Positions 1-9,356 are shown, counted from the first letter of the stretch. The stretch is 64,000 nucleotides of DNA from Bacillota bacterium (GCA_013540605.1 JABVCK010000028.1:1-64000), one strand, 5' to 3'. Notes: generated from the letters alone by a model not told the origin. Made by a program: numbers and translations.

Positions 1-110
1 TTATCAATCCTTGCCATTGTGTTAACCACCATCCTATAAAATGTTTATGGTTAACATAATACAATAAAATGCATGGTTTGTGGTATGGATATTTTTACCT
101 TGTGATACCT

Positions 111-728
111 TTATCGTAATCTATATAGTAAATTGTTATCTAATCTATCACTATTATTAATCTTGTTTATATAATTAATAATTGTAAGAATTTTTGTGTC
201 TTCATCCCACTTTGTTTCAATTTTTAAAGCAGAAGTTATATCAAGTAATGGTATCATCGTCTTACCATTAATATTACTCATTGGTGAATCTAACTTGACA
301 TTCTCTCCATTAACAACGGCTTCATTCTTGCCATAATTTAGGCAAATTTCTATGCCATCCTTGACGATATTAACTGTCCTGGTGTATCCATCCCATTTCA
401 TTCCGATTCCTAAAGCATCACAGAATTCAACCAAAGAAATCATAATTTTACCGTTAGTATATCTAATATTTTCATTCGAAAAATCAAGGAGTGGTCTTTC
501 CTCTTCCTTTCTTTGCGGAAGAAGTACTTCTTCAGGTATCGGAAACAAAGGATTAGTTTCCGGTCTACGTGGACCGGGTTTAGATGCTTGAGAGGCTTCT
601 TCGAAATAAATGTCTATGTTATTAAGTCTTATGATTTTGGGCTTAGGATCTTCGTGTATTTTGCATGCAGTTATGAATAGCGTGACTGCTAATAATGTAG
701 CACATATTAAGGCAAGTTTTCGTCTCAT
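111..728 (-). CDS. Lipoprotein with copper-amine-oxidase-like stalk domain
   Basis: A 205-residue exported lipoprotein of unknown specific role. The N-terminus is a typical lipoprotein signal peptide: basic MRRK, a hydrophobic stretch, then the lipobox FITAC with the lipidated Cys at residue 22. A low-complexity, Pro/Glu-rich linker covers about residues 45-80. The C-terminal half (about 85-190) has the two-hairpin pattern of the copper amine oxidase N-terminal (stalk) domain, with phrases such as GKIMISLVEFCDALG, KWDGYTRTVNI, GKTMIPLLDI and KWDEDTKILTI. The start is supported by an AAGGAAGTGA ribosome site just upstream. These domains are common on Clostridial cell-surface proteins and generally act as non-catalytic modules. 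It lies downstream of cas3 and has no evident link to CRISPR. Confidence 0.8.
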   Translation of the reverse strand: MRRKLALICATLLAVTLFITACKIHEDPKPKIIRLNNIDIYFEEASQASKPGPRRPETNPLFPIPEEVLLPQRKEEERPLLDFSNENIRYTNGKIMISLVEFCDALGIGMKWDGYTRTVNIVKDGIEICLNYGKNEAVVNGENVKLDSPMSNINGKTMIPLLDITSALKIETKWDEDTKILTIINYINKINNSDRLDNNLLYRLR

Positions 729-940
729 CCAATCACTTCCTTCTTAGTTGACATTTGACAACAGTCTTCGTTCAACGAGAAACGACTTTTTGCTTATTGT
801 GCTGGCTGGTTCCTAAAGTATCCCGAAGGGTTATTGGGGTATCAATTGGGCTCCCGGCTGATGGGCGACGTCGTAAACGTTTTGCGTTAGCATTCGCCGT
901 GCTATTTTGGGATACGGGGGATACAATAATTAAAAGAGGG

Positions 941-975
941 AGTATGACAGGGGACAAACTGTTCTCTGTCATACT
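941..975 (+). repeat. Imperfect palindrome with GGGACA/TGTTCT arms
   Basis: A 16-bp stem (941-956 with 960-975) and 3-nt loop form a nearly perfect hairpin. The only two non-Watson-Crick positions are G-U pairs when read on the plus strand. It sits in the 254-nt gap between the lipoprotein gene and the end of cas3. The inner arms resemble the GGGACA/TGTCCC palindromes at 42274 and 49136, so it may belong to the same dispersed repeat family. It could also act as a terminator. I see nothing else in this gap. Confidence 0.55.
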
Positions 976-982
976 TGTGTTA

Positions 983-3286
983 TTAAAAGCACAAGAAGGT
1001 GTCATTATCTACTCTTTTGAAGCCACTAGTCTGGTCATACAGACCCTGTTGGATATTTCCATTCATTATAAATAATCCATTTTCCCGAATAAACAAACTG
1101 CTAAATTTTTCAGGTAGTGATAGAGTATAGTCCCTAAATTCGTTTTTTATATTTAGATATAGTTCTCTTTTCTTGAGGAAATCTTTTTCCTTCAACATAC
1201 AGCAATATTGCTCATAAACTTTTTGAGATACATCATCCAGGATGAATAGTACGTCTATATAATTCGGATTGCTTGAAATCAGAGAAAAACTCGAAACTGG
1301 GCTTTCGTTTTCTGAAAAGTTCAATGAAATTATTGAATTAATTAGTTTTTCAGATATATCTTTTGATTTGTTTTGCTGCACAGAATGAAAATAATCGTTA
1401 ACTAAACTGTAGTATTCTTTTTCATGTATTTCACCTTTATCTTTAATAATATCTCTTGTTATTTGTAATATAGTGCTACCATATATATATTTCCCGAAGC
1501 TTTTTCCATCATCATCTGTCAGATTATAAACGTATACTTTACCAATTTCCCTTTTCCCATTTCTATTGCACCTGCCGGCACACTGAATAATAGAATCTAT
1601 AGGACCGATATCCCTTATTATTACATCGAAGTCTAAATCTACCCCTGCTTCCACCACTTGTGTTGACACAAGAATTATCTTTTCCCCGTTTTCTAATTTT
1701 TCTTTTACTTCATTGATCCGTTGGCGTCTGTGAACAGGGAGGATATTTGTCGACAGATAAAACACTTTCTTAGCAAGTCCCTTTAAGCTTTCATAAACAT
1801 ACAAAGATTGTTTTATAGTATTGCATACAACTAAATAAGACTTATTTTCTAGGCTATGCTTGAACTCTTCCAGGAAACCATCCAGTGTCATCTTTTCAAG
1901 CTTTGGAATTATCTTTGTCCTATTAAAAACCTCAAAATATTTTTTGTTATCAGTTAATAGTTCCTTGGCTTCGGCTAAAAATATCGGCTTTGTAGCCGTC
2001 ATCATTATTATTTTCATGTCAAGAAATTCACAGGATTTCTTAAAGATAAAATCAACAAGCGGGAAATATTTTATATCTATGGCCTGGACCTCATCAAGTA
2101 GGACAATTGCTCCCCTCAAATTGATGAACTTCTTTAGCATCCTGTTTCTCGAACCAATCAATGTTTCAAGCAGTTGAACAAAAGTTGTAACCACAACCCC
2201 ACTTGTCCAGTTCTCAATCAGCATTTCGGCCTGAGATAGCGTATAGTCTGTTTGCTCGTCCTTATACTGAACATTGGCAAGATTATGATGTTTAATAATG
2301 TACCTGCTGTTATGCGCCTTAAAATCACCTATTGTTTCAAATAACTCATAAAGTCTATCATAGTTTTGTTCTATTATCGATGTAAACGGAAGGGCATATA
2401 TTATCTTTCTCTCGTTCCCTAATAATTGCCTTAACTTTAATGCAGCAAAAAATCCTGCATAAGTTTTGCCGGTACCAGTGGGGGAGGTTATAGAAAAAAC
2501 GCTTGATTTGTCAAAGCTCTCTTCTAAGGCCTGTTGGATTTTCTCAAATATCTCTTGCCTAACCAATCCAATCTCGTCAGTGCTACCTTTGAACTTACGT
2601 TTTCTTGCCTCATTAATAAACCCGTAATCAGGGCACATTTCATCAGGAATTATAGTATTGGAAGCTCCCAGTTTGTCGGCTGAGATAAGCGCTGAATACA
2701 AAAGCTGATGAGCAAAGTAATATTCCTCCGACTTGATTCTCTGTAGGACTACTTCAATACGCTTTAGTCTCTTAAGTATGTCCCTAATACAGGTTTCATC
2801 CAAGAATTCATTAAAGTAATCTTCATAACCTATCCCCCGTAAATCTTCTTCAACTATTCGCCTGTTCTTTCTTATATCGTCGATTTGTTTTTCTGCTATA
2901 TCTATCTTCTCAAGCAGGTCATAATCTTGGAAGGAAATGTCCTTGATACTGCAAGGTAAATCCGCAGAAGGATTCTTTAAATTCCCGTGATGATGCAATA
3001 CACAATTATATATCATTAAAGGTAATACTTTATAGCTATCGCCAAATACTTTAAGCGCTACATAAGCTGCAAAGATAGCCGAGATAAAGCCATGATTTGA
3101 CAGGTCACCAGTTCTGCGCCCCTTCAGATGTTCCTGGAAATAAGTTGTATACTTACCAAAATCATGACAGTAGGCAGCTACCTCATAAGCAAGTTTATAC
3201 TCCTCATCGATTTTTTCTATGCTTATTTGTCTTACCTCTTTTAAATGATCAATCAACCTTTTATCAGGATGTGAATAGTAAACCAA
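983..3286 (-). CDS. cas3: Type I-B CRISPR helicase-nuclease Cas3 (HD-fused)
   Basis: Cas3 is recruited by the DNA-bound Cascade complex and unwinds and degrades target DNA. The N-terminal HD nuclease shows CHDFGKYTTYF and a downstream HHHGN cluster. The superfamily 2 helicase follows: Walker A SPTGTGKT, Walker B LLDEVQAI (DEVQ in place of the usual DEAH/DECH), motif III TATKP, motif V STQVVEAGVDLD and motif VI QCAGRCNRNG. Nuclease and helicase are fused in one chain, as is usual. The reading frame extends up to a TTG at 3304 that has no ribosome site. I prefer the TTG at 3286, eight bases downstream of GGAG. It is the last gene of the I-B operon, separated from cas5 by a 113-nt gap (3287-3399) that holds a 13-bp inverted repeat. 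The motifs look intact, so it is probably active. Confidence 0.95.
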   Translation of the reverse strand: MVYYSHPDKRLIDHLKEVRQISIEKIDEEYKLAYEVAAYCHDFGKYTTYFQEHLKGRRTGDLSNHGFISAIFAAYVALKVFGDSYKVLPLMIYNCVLHHHGNLKNPSADLPCSIKDISFQDYDLLEKIDIAEKQIDDIRKNRRIVEEDLRGIGYEDYFNEFLDETCIRDILKRLKRIEVVLQRIKSEEYYFAHQLLYSALISADKLGASNTIIPDEMCPDYGFINEARKRKFKGSTDEIGLVRQEIFEKIQQALEESFDKSSVFSITSPTGTGKTYAGFFAALKLRQLLGNERKIIYALPFTSIIEQNYDRLYELFETIGDFKAHNSRYIIKHHNLANVQYKDEQTDYTLSQAEMLIENWTSGVVVTTFVQLLETLIGSRNRMLKKFINLRGAIVLLDEVQAIDIKYFPLVDFIFKKSCEFLDMKIIMMTATKPIFLAEAKELLTDNKKYFEVFNRTKIIPKLEKMTLDGFLEEFKHSLENKSYLVVCNTIKQSLYVYESLKGLAKKVFYLSTNILPVHRRQRINEVKEKLENGEKIILVSTQVVEAGVDLDFDVIIRDIGPIDSIIQCAGRCNRNGKREIGKVYVYNLTDDDGKSFGKYIYGSTILQITRDIIKDKGEIHEKEYYSLVNDYFHSVQQNKSKDISEKLINSIISLNFSENESPVSSFSLISSNPNYIDVLFILDDVSQKVYEQYCCMLKEKDFLKKRELYLNIKNEFRDYTLSLPEKFSSLFIRENGLFIMNGNIQQGLYDQTSGFKRVDNDTFLCF

Positions 3287-3323
3287 ATTATCATCTCCAG
3301 ACAAATCTACTATAGTTTATTTT

Positions 3324-3390
3324 ATGGCCGTTACAAAGCTGGCTAATTGTTAAATTTCTAATATTATTTATCTACCCTTGTAACGGCCAT
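3324..3390. repeat. 13-bp inverted repeat between cas5 and cas3
   Basis: ATGGCCGTTACAA (3324-3336) and its exact reverse complement (3378-3390) flank a 41-nt AT-rich loop. It fills most of the otherwise closely packed operon's only sizeable gap. It may be an mRNA hairpin that lowers cas3 expression relative to the Cascade genes, a regulator site, or a very small transposon remnant. The sequence alone does not decide. Confidence 0.6.
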
Positions 3391-3399
3391 CTTTATAAA

Positions 3400-4119
3400 C
3401 TAAAGAAACACTATATTCTCGTTATTTAGACTGAAATAACTTCTGTTGAGTTTTACTCTGAGTCCGAAACCATTTTCTTCATATAAATAGTCTGCTATCT
3501 CCTTTATTCTTCTGTCCCCTTCAAAATCCCTCGGCATCTTTTCCTTCATAATAGAAAGCTCGGCTGCAGTAATATCAAGCCCTCTTTCTTCAATGTAGTC
3601 TTGTTTAACCAAAGTCGAAATATATACATAATCATGACTTTCTCTCTCATTGGCAGTAAAACTGTCTATATATTCAACATTGCAATTAAAGGGGGCACTA
3701 CCCATATAAGGCGGATAAAAATATTTATTGTTTTCCAGTCTCTCACGAATATCTGCCAGAATAACACTATCACTATGACTTATATATACCCTATACTTAA
3801 CCCCCTTCTCACCGGTGACTATTTCAAAGGGTATTTGTGTATGCTCCTTTTGAGCAATCAGTTCACCAACTCCGGTTGCTTTTAAATAATTTAAAGTCTG
3901 CATAATCTTCCTGGTTCTACACAGCTTCTTTACTGCAATGTTCAGGTTATCCGGACCTAAAGCATCATAATAAGAATCCCTCTCTTTTCCTAATATTGCT
4001 GCGATCATCCCTTCCAGAACTGTTCTCGGAGGTACACAATAGGTAAGAGATGAAGAGTTAGTAAAGAATTTACGAAAATGAGCAAATCGACCGCATATAT
4101 CAAATATCAATACTTCCAT
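3400..4119 (-). CDS. cas5: Type I-B Cascade subunit Cas5
   Basis: Cas5 binds the 5' handle of the crRNA and connects it to the large subunit in Cascade. The protein has the Cas5 N-terminal signature, VLIFDICGRFAHFRKFF followed by SLTYCVPPRTVLEGMIAAILG, typical of the Cas5b/Cas5h group (about 240 residues). I start it at the ATG at 4119, preceded by AGGGTGA with normal spacing; an in-frame GTG nine bases earlier lies inside that ribosome site. It begins 11 bases after the end of cas7, so the two are translationally linked. The family is certain; the I-B subtype follows from its neighbours cas8b and cas7. Confidence 0.93.
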   Translation of the reverse strand: MEVLIFDICGRFAHFRKFFTNSSSLTYCVPPRTVLEGMIAAILGKERDSYYDALGPDNLNIAVKKLCRTRKIMQTLNYLKATGVGELIAQKEHTQIPFEIVTGEKGVKYRVYISHSDSVILADIRERLENNKYFYPPYMGSAPFNCNVEYIDSFTANERESHDYVYISTLVKQDYIEERGLDITAAELSIMKEKMPRDFEGDRRIKEIADYLYEENGFGLRVKLNRSYFSLNNENIVFL

Positions 4120-4129
4120 AATATTCACC

Positions 4130-5005
4130 CTATTTCAACTCTATGAGGTTAAATCCATCAAATGCCTCTGCGACACTTTTTGTACTGCCTTCTACTTTCA
4201 TCTCTAGGCTGGGGTCCCAAAAGTACCGTATACTTTTAATCTTGTTCCTATTCTTGTTGAAAAGATGTACTAATGCCCCAATTTCTATACTGCATTCCTT
4301 AATATCTCTTACATTTTCGTTCTTTTCCTCTAGGTAAATATAGTCGCGATAATCACCTAGCACAGTTTCTCTATCGACATACTCTACCCTGATATACAAT
4401 CTTGGATATTGGCCTATCTTGCTTCTGGTAGCTTGATTTGCTATTGCATGCACCATTGCTTCATCAAGCAACTCCAGATCTTCATCTGTTAGATTAGTCT
4501 TCTCTGCCCTGTTTCCACTAACAACCCCTGCAAATGCTAGAAGGGAGTATTTTACTCTGTAATCCTTGCCTATAGTCCCCTGAGTTGCATTCTCATTTGT
4601 TGAAAAATGAGAAGTAATGCTGGCTTCCAGCAACTCAACCTTGTTCAGCGAGTACCCCCAGTTAAACTGAACAGGCCCTATAAAAGTCTTATTATCCCCT
4701 TTAACAGGCATTGTCGCTCCAAAAAGCCTTACATCTATGAGAGTCCTCAATATCTCTTCATTAGTAAATTCCTTCAGGGCCGCAACTCTCTTTTCTGCAG
4801 TTACCGACTTATCATCAACTCTTCTTACAAATATATCGTAGCCTTTTTCATACAGGTAATCTCTGATATACCTTTTTAACCTCAGGTCAGATACCAGGTT
4901 TACCTCTCTTTCATAATCCATCCGAGGCCTGTTTTCCTCGTCAGGATCACCATTGGGATTTGTTAGCTTAGCATCATACAAGTACAGAATTTCTCCATTA
5001 TTCAT
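4130..5005 (-). CDS. cas7: Type I-B Cascade backbone subunit Cas7 (Csh2-like)
   Basis: Cas7 polymerises along the crRNA spacer to form the Cascade backbone. The 291-residue product opens with the Csh2-family signature: LYLYDAKLTNPNGDPD, then ENRPRMD and DLRLKRYIRDYL. The segment VRLFGATMPVKG and the TRSKIGQYPRLYIRVEY block are also typical. The start ATG has GGAGGGAAA upstream, which overlaps the last codons of cas8b, so the genes are translationally coupled. Length and motifs match intact I-B Cas7 proteins, with no sign of decay. Confidence 0.95.
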   Translation of the reverse strand: MNNGEILYLYDAKLTNPNGDPDEENRPRMDYEREVNLVSDLRLKRYIRDYLYEKGYDIFVRRVDDKSVTAEKRVAALKEFTNEEILRTLIDVRLFGATMPVKGDNKTFIGPVQFNWGYSLNKVELLEASITSHFSTNENATQGTIGKDYRVKYSLLAFAGVVSGNRAEKTNLTDEDLELLDEAMVHAIANQATRSKIGQYPRLYIRVEYVDRETVLGDYRDYIYLEEKNENVRDIKECSIEIGALVHLFNKNRNKIKSIRYFWDPSLEMKVEGSTKSVAEAFDGFNLIELK

Positions 5006-5006
5006 G

Positions 5007-6944
5007 TTACTTTCCCTCCTTCAATATAGGTTGAACCGTAGCAAAAGAATACCCAGATAAGATATAAAACAGATTCTCACTTTTGTTTAGTTTCCATGAA
5101 TGAAAGTTTGCATCCAGCAACTTTTTAAGTTCAAAATATTCTGTTTCATGGTAAACCCTTAGCTTTTTGTCGTTCGATTTTTCCTGGTTTAGTTTGTTAT
5201 ATACATCATTTACGAGCCTTTTTACTTTGGCTTTATCAATCCCATTAAAATTCAACTTGTTTAATATTGGTTTTTCACCATCCAGTCTTTTGTGCTGTGC
5301 ATTTCCAATCTCTCCAATAAGATATCCAAGAATAAACATAGCACTTTGCTGCTCATTATATCCCATTGTACCTATATAGTTTTTTAGTTTATCTTTTATA
5401 CTTAACTCTGATACATTCATTGCACTACCCTCCTTCAAACATCCCAGGTGCTCAAGAAACCTGAGAAAAGCATTTGACCTAATGATATAGAATTCAATCC
5501 CCTTTTCGTGCTGACTTAAGTTATAGCCTTCCTTCCCTAAGGCAATTACCTTCACTCCATTGACAATGTTCGAAATAATATGCTGTCTGTTAACTCGTTT
5601 TGAAGTGAATATGGCATCATATAGATTTAAAACGTCCCTGAATTCAGCAGTCTGCCCTTTTTTCACCCTTGTAGGGATCATATAATATACTGTCTCGAGC
5701 CCCAGAAAAACTTTCAAATTATCAGATACTGATTGTTTCATATCCGATATGGCATAAAATATTGCTTTTCCTATTCTCTCAAATACAGAAGGGTTAATAT
5801 CCTTTATTAATCTTTGGATTTTGGTTGCCAGATTGCTTGTTTTGTAAAACATGAAATTTAGCAGGAAATACGAGTCTTCATTCTTAAGGTCCAAGTTATT
5901 AACTATTTCGTTCCTAAAGTTCTTCACATCTTCGATATTCTTGACCGTATTAAAAGAGAAGTTTATCCTGTCCTTTACCTGTTCCAGCTCATTTTTGTCA
6001 AGGAGTTGGCCATACACAAAATGTGGTATTATGTAAACATTGAAATCCGCTAGTTTTGTATTAAGATTGTTCGTTACATAGGTTTCTCCGGAGAGTAATC
6101 TGTTAAGGCATTCTCCACAAACCTGAAAATTCTTGCAGTAATTCTTTTTGTCCAAGCTGCTGGCAAATATAATTTGGTTTGTTGTATAGAATTTCACCTT
6201 CATCTTTGTAAGGTCATCAGTTATGTTATTATGAGATCCGCAAATACTGCATACAGCCTGTTGGACTTTTTTCCCTTTAGTAACCGAAGGTTTGGGTTTC
6301 TTCGCCTCAAGTACTGCTTTCGTATATTCACCGTATTCCACAAGAGGCTTGCCATCAATTAATAATACATATAAGCCTATATCATTTTGATTTATGTCAA
6401 ATTCTGTTGATAAATACTGATTAAATTCTTTAAGTAGACTTTTTACCAGCTCTTTTCCTACTTTTTTACTGTCGGTTACCTCTCTCAAAGCCTTTTCGTA
6501 TAGTTCCGTCACTTCTTTATCTGCAATGTTAAATTTTTTTAAGTTTAACGCATAACGGTATTTTCTATTAATCCCTTCTCCGAGGTCAAGGAAAAAACTG
6601 TCAAGCACTTTCTTAATCTTATCGTTCAATTCTACTCCCAGGTCCATATCTGCAAGATTGGGTACAGTTTCTGTTAAAAAATAATTCAAGGAAGAACTTG
6701 AAGCAAACCATTGGGGTGAATTGGGCCCATCGGCTGACCCAACAAATAGATATTTCCCTGTAGAATTCTCATCCATTTCTTCTTTAACATCAACCTGAAG
6801 TATGGTATTAGAAACATCAAAGTTAAGCTTCAGTACGTGGAGCCTTTTCCCCATCCTTTCGCTTGGTACTTCCCTTATAAGATTGGATAAAAGATCTCCT
6901 CCTTCCAGGAGGGCCTGTCCTATTTGTATAATTCCTTCTATCAA
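5007..6944 (-). CDS. cas8b: Type I-B Cascade large subunit Cas8b (Csh1/TM1802 type)
   Basis: The large subunit of type I-B Cascade recognises the PAM and helps recruit Cas3. The 645-residue protein fits the usual length for Csh1/TM1802-type Cas8b. The clearest landmark is a putative zinc-binding region at about residues 230-285, with CSICG and, after a spacer, CKNFQVCGECL. Otherwise this family is poorly conserved, and the assignment leans on position between cas6 and cas7 and on the general sequence style. The start appears to be TTG behind AAGGTGA. A small-subunit gene is not seen; in I-B systems it can be made from an internal start within cas8b, which was not tested here. Confidence 0.9.
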   Translation of the reverse strand: MIEGIIQIGQALLEGGDLLSNLIREVPSERMGKRLHVLKLNFDVSNTILQVDVKEEMDENSTGKYLFVGSADGPNSPQWFASSSSLNYFLTETVPNLADMDLGVELNDKIKKVLDSFFLDLGEGINRKYRYALNLKKFNIADKEVTELYEKALREVTDSKKVGKELVKSLLKEFNQYLSTEFDINQNDIGLYVLLIDGKPLVEYGEYTKAVLEAKKPKPSVTKGKKVQQAVCSICGSHNNITDDLTKMKVKFYTTNQIIFASSLDKKNYCKNFQVCGECLNRLLSGETYVTNNLNTKLADFNVYIIPHFVYGQLLDKNELEQVKDRINFSFNTVKNIEDVKNFRNEIVNNLDLKNEDSYFLLNFMFYKTSNLATKIQRLIKDINPSVFERIGKAIFYAISDMKQSVSDNLKVFLGLETVYYMIPTRVKKGQTAEFRDVLNLYDAIFTSKRVNRQHIISNIVNGVKVIALGKEGYNLSQHEKGIEFYIIRSNAFLRFLEHLGCLKEGSAMNVSELSIKDKLKNYIGTMGYNEQQSAMFILGYLIGEIGNAQHKRLDGEKPILNKLNFNGIDKAKVKRLVNDVYNKLNQEKSNDKKLRVYHETEYFELKKLLDANFHSWKLNKSENLFYILSGYSFATVQPILKEGK

Positions 6945-6965
6945 ATTCTCACCTTCTCCCTTGCC

Positions 6966-7697
6966 TCATACCACTTCTACACACCCAAATCCCTGGCTGT
7001 TTTTGCTGCCCAGCCCTGCGTCCACTGCCATCTGAAGCAGTTCCCTTGGCCCGGTCAGCTCCATCTTACCCGAATACCCCTTTATCACTGTATCTTTGTA
7101 GCTCATTACATGCAGTTTAACCTCCCCTAGTTTCCTCACTTTCACCTCCCCTTCCGGTGCTTCTATCCCGTAAAATGCCTGGTGCTTTTTTCGCAGGTTG
7201 TTTTCTACCAGCCTATCATAGTCCGGTTCACCGGGCTGGAAGTAACAAGTGTATTTTCTGCCATCAGGCCGAAGAAAAGTGCTGTATACAACAATTGGAG
7301 ACAGAGTTCTTATTCTTACCTGCGGCTTGTCCACTTCATACTGCTGAACAATCATTTTTTCAGCCTCTACTCTATTGTTTCCAAAATTAAGCCATCTTTT
7401 AGTAAGCATGCCATTGGCAACCGAATTACAGAACTCATTGACCGGAGAAGATATTGTCATCCTTATATCATCACAAAACCTAATGCTGCCCTTATTCTTA
7501 TCTATTTCATACCTCCCCGTCAACCTGGAAAAAGCAAATAGCTTAAAACTTCGCCCCCCACTAGTAAAACCTTTTTCATGTAAGAAAGTGGCCAAATCCG
7601 GCTCTATCGCATTATATATTACACCTTGAAGGATATGGTTATATTGCTGTGGGATTTCCAGACCTTCATTGGGCTTAAAATGTAAAGTAATATGCAT
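6966..7697 (-). CDS. cas6: CRISPR RNA endoribonuclease Cas6
   Basis: Cas6 cuts the pre-crRNA within each repeat, leaving the 8-nt 5' handle, here predicted as ATTGAAAC. The 243-residue protein has two RAMP folds and ends with the diagnostic glycine-rich loop GLGSKNSQGFGCVEVV. A histidine at about residue 21 (QQYNHILQG) is in the position of the catalytic His of many Cas6 proteins (inference). The ATG at 7697 follows AGGGGG. It is the only cas6 in the window, so it probably serves both the type I-B and the type III-A complexes. Confidence 0.95.
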   Translation of the reverse strand: MHITLHFKPNEGLEIPQQYNHILQGVIYNAIEPDLATFLHEKGFTSGGRSFKLFAFSRLTGRYEIDKNKGSIRFCDDIRMTISSPVNEFCNSVANGMLTKRWLNFGNNRVEAEKMIVQQYEVDKPQVRIRTLSPIVVYSTFLRPDGRKYTCYFQPGEPDYDRLVENNLRKKHQAFYGIEAPEGEVKVRKLGEVKLHVMSYKDTVIKGYSGKMELTGPRELLQMAVDAGLGSKNSQGFGCVEVV

Positions 7698-7773
7698 TCG
7701 CTTGCCCCCTTCTGCAATAATAATATATCAATATTACCGACAAAGATGGTCGGGAACATATATTCTGTATTAT

Positions 7774-8784
7774 TTATTTCATATAAGTATTTAACATGCG
7801 TTCAGCTTCTTCCATAAGCTGCTTTCGCAGTTTCTCCGGATACAACACCTCGGCATGTCCGCCGAAACCAAGGACCCATCTCTTTACTTCACCCAGCCCG
7901 GATACCGTCATACGCAAAATGATTGAACCATCATGCTGGGATTCGATTTTCTGAGTATGATGCCAGCGTCTTTCTCGAATCCACCGCACTTGGTGCCTGT
8001 CGAAGCGGATACCTACTTCTTGAGCTTCTTTTCCGGTCTCTATACCTAAAGCGCTGGATAGATAATCCTCTAGAACAAAGTCATTCAGAAATATAAAGGA
8101 TTCCTTAGTATTCTTCAAGTCAAGTATCCTGTCCAATGCAAATATTCTTATTGCTTCTCTTAGATTACAGTATCCAATCAAATACCATGCCCCTTGGTGA
8201 TACCTAAGGTGATACGGGTCCACATACCGTTCATTTATCTTATCGCTGCTTGCGCTGTAATATCTCAGCCACACTTTTGTCTTATTTCCTATTGCAGCAG
8301 CAAGCCTGCTATAGTTCTGTACTACCCTCTCTTCGTCACCTCTCAAAGGCTTAACATCAAAGGATACAATATCGTTTATAGAATACAAATCGACTATCTC
8401 ATCTCCCGGTATTGCTGCGAGTATCTTTTCGAATGCATTTCGAATGGTTTTTTCAAAGGGAGTGCCCATAAACTGTGACAGCAGTCTTTGCCCTAAGAAT
8501 AAAGTAATAAGCTCCTCTTCCGTAATACTAAGAGGCGGTAGTTGAAATCCTTCTTTCTCATAATAATAACCTTTCTTTGAACGACAATAACAGATAGGAG
8601 CGCCTAACCGGTCGCGCATGTGCTCAATATCGCGTTCAACGGTTCTGGTGCTTACTTCAAATTTTTCTGCAATTTCGGCTATTCTAGGGTAGCGATTTGT
8701 GCTTAGGAGTTGATGGATATGATATATGCGGGCAAAATGAGCACGGTTGAAAGCTGTGGCGCGAGAGCTGTTACCAGATGCCAT
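7774..8784 (-). CDS. WYL-domain transcriptional regulator of the cas operon
   Basis: A helix-turn-helix plus WYL regulator. The N-terminus has a DeoR-type HTH (RYPRIAEIAEKFEVSTRTVERDI), the middle a WYL ligand-sensing domain (VDPYHLRYHQGAWYLIGYC followed by ALDRI), and the end a WCX-type domain (VKRWVLGFGGHAEVLYP). I start it at the ATG at 8784, which has GAGGGAG at good spacing; the ATG nine bases upstream is too close to that site. It is encoded 76 bases ahead of cas6 in the same direction. WYL proteins are frequent next to CRISPR loci and have been shown in some bacteria to control cas gene expression; that role here is inference. Ligand unknown. Confidence 0.85.
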   Translation of the reverse strand: MASGNSSRATAFNRAHFARIYHIHQLLSTNRYPRIAEIAEKFEVSTRTVERDIEHMRDRLGAPICYCRSKKGYYYEKEGFQLPPLSITEEELITLFLGQRLLSQFMGTPFEKTIRNAFEKILAAIPGDEIVDLYSINDIVSFDVKPLRGDEERVVQNYSRLAAAIGNKTKVWLRYYSASSDKINERYVDPYHLRYHQGAWYLIGYCNLREAIRIFALDRILDLKNTKESFIFLNDFVLEDYLSSALGIETGKEAQEVGIRFDRHQVRWIRERRWHHTQKIESQHDGSIILRMTVSGLGEVKRWVLGFGGHAEVLYPEKLRKQLMEEAERMLNTYMK

Positions 8785-8912
8785 TAACAACATCTCCCTC
8801 GTTTTGATAATAATGCACCAAACATCTCATAATTTACCACTAAGTAATTTTATTCGGCAAACTATGTAAATTTCCTCTATTTATCCATAAATTTCTATAT
8901 ATTTTTGATATT

Positions 8913-9317
8913 TTAAATGTAAAATTGGTCTTTTTCGTATAGCCTATACCTCCTGTGTGAAAATTTCCTATTCAGTTCTATTTCGCCATCCGTACCCACT
9001 TTCTCTTCACTCTTCCTCACAGTGGTTGAATATATGGGAATATACCCTTGTGAGAACGCCCAGTTGACCATTATATAAGTCGCTCCAAAATCGCCCTGCA
9101 CAAGAATATAATCTTCAGGTTCCACTTCGCTTTCTAGCCACTCTATTATTGGTTTTAAATATTCTTTCAAAGTGGGTATGTCTGGTGGCACATTTGACCA
9201 CAATTTCTGTAAATGCTCAGGAAGATATTTAACTCTTTTTGCTTTCAATTCTTCAATTGCTTGTTTTTCCTGAACCTCAGTTAACCTATGCGAAAATAAT
9301 AAATAAAGCTTTCTCAA
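8913..9317 (-). CDS. csx20: Csx20 family type III CRISPR ancillary protein (putative ring nuclease)
   Basis: A 134-residue protein matching my recollection of the Csx20 family: KLYLLFSHRLTEVQ at the start, then LPEHLQKLWSNVPP, EYLKPIIEWL, and the characteristic VQGDFGATYIMVNWAFSQG. The start is TTG behind AGGTGG. It follows csx1 by 39 bases at the end of the type III operon. Csx20 has been proposed as a ring nuclease that destroys cyclic oligoadenylate and so turns off Csx1-type effectors; I rely on that family-level proposal and cannot show activity from sequence. The pairing with a CARF-HEPN effector fits it. Confidence 0.78.
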   Translation of the reverse strand: MRKLYLLFSHRLTEVQEKQAIEELKAKRVKYLPEHLQKLWSNVPPDIPTLKEYLKPIIEWLESEVEPEDYILVQGDFGATYIMVNWAFSQGYIPIYSTTVRKSEEKVGTDGEIELNRKFSHRRYRLYEKDQFYI

Positions 9318-9356
9318 AGCGCTACCACCTGCCGTTGAGTTTTACTGCTAATCGCC

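Noticed and set aside
755-1075. Plus-strand frame of about 100 codons between the lipoprotein and cas3
   Set aside because: No ribosome site, no recognisable domain, runs over the palindrome and into the antisense of cas3. Treated as non-coding.
7774-8784. WYL protein considered as a defence effector
   Set aside because: It has an ordinary HTH-WYL-WCX layout with no nuclease or other effector domain; best read as the cas regulator.
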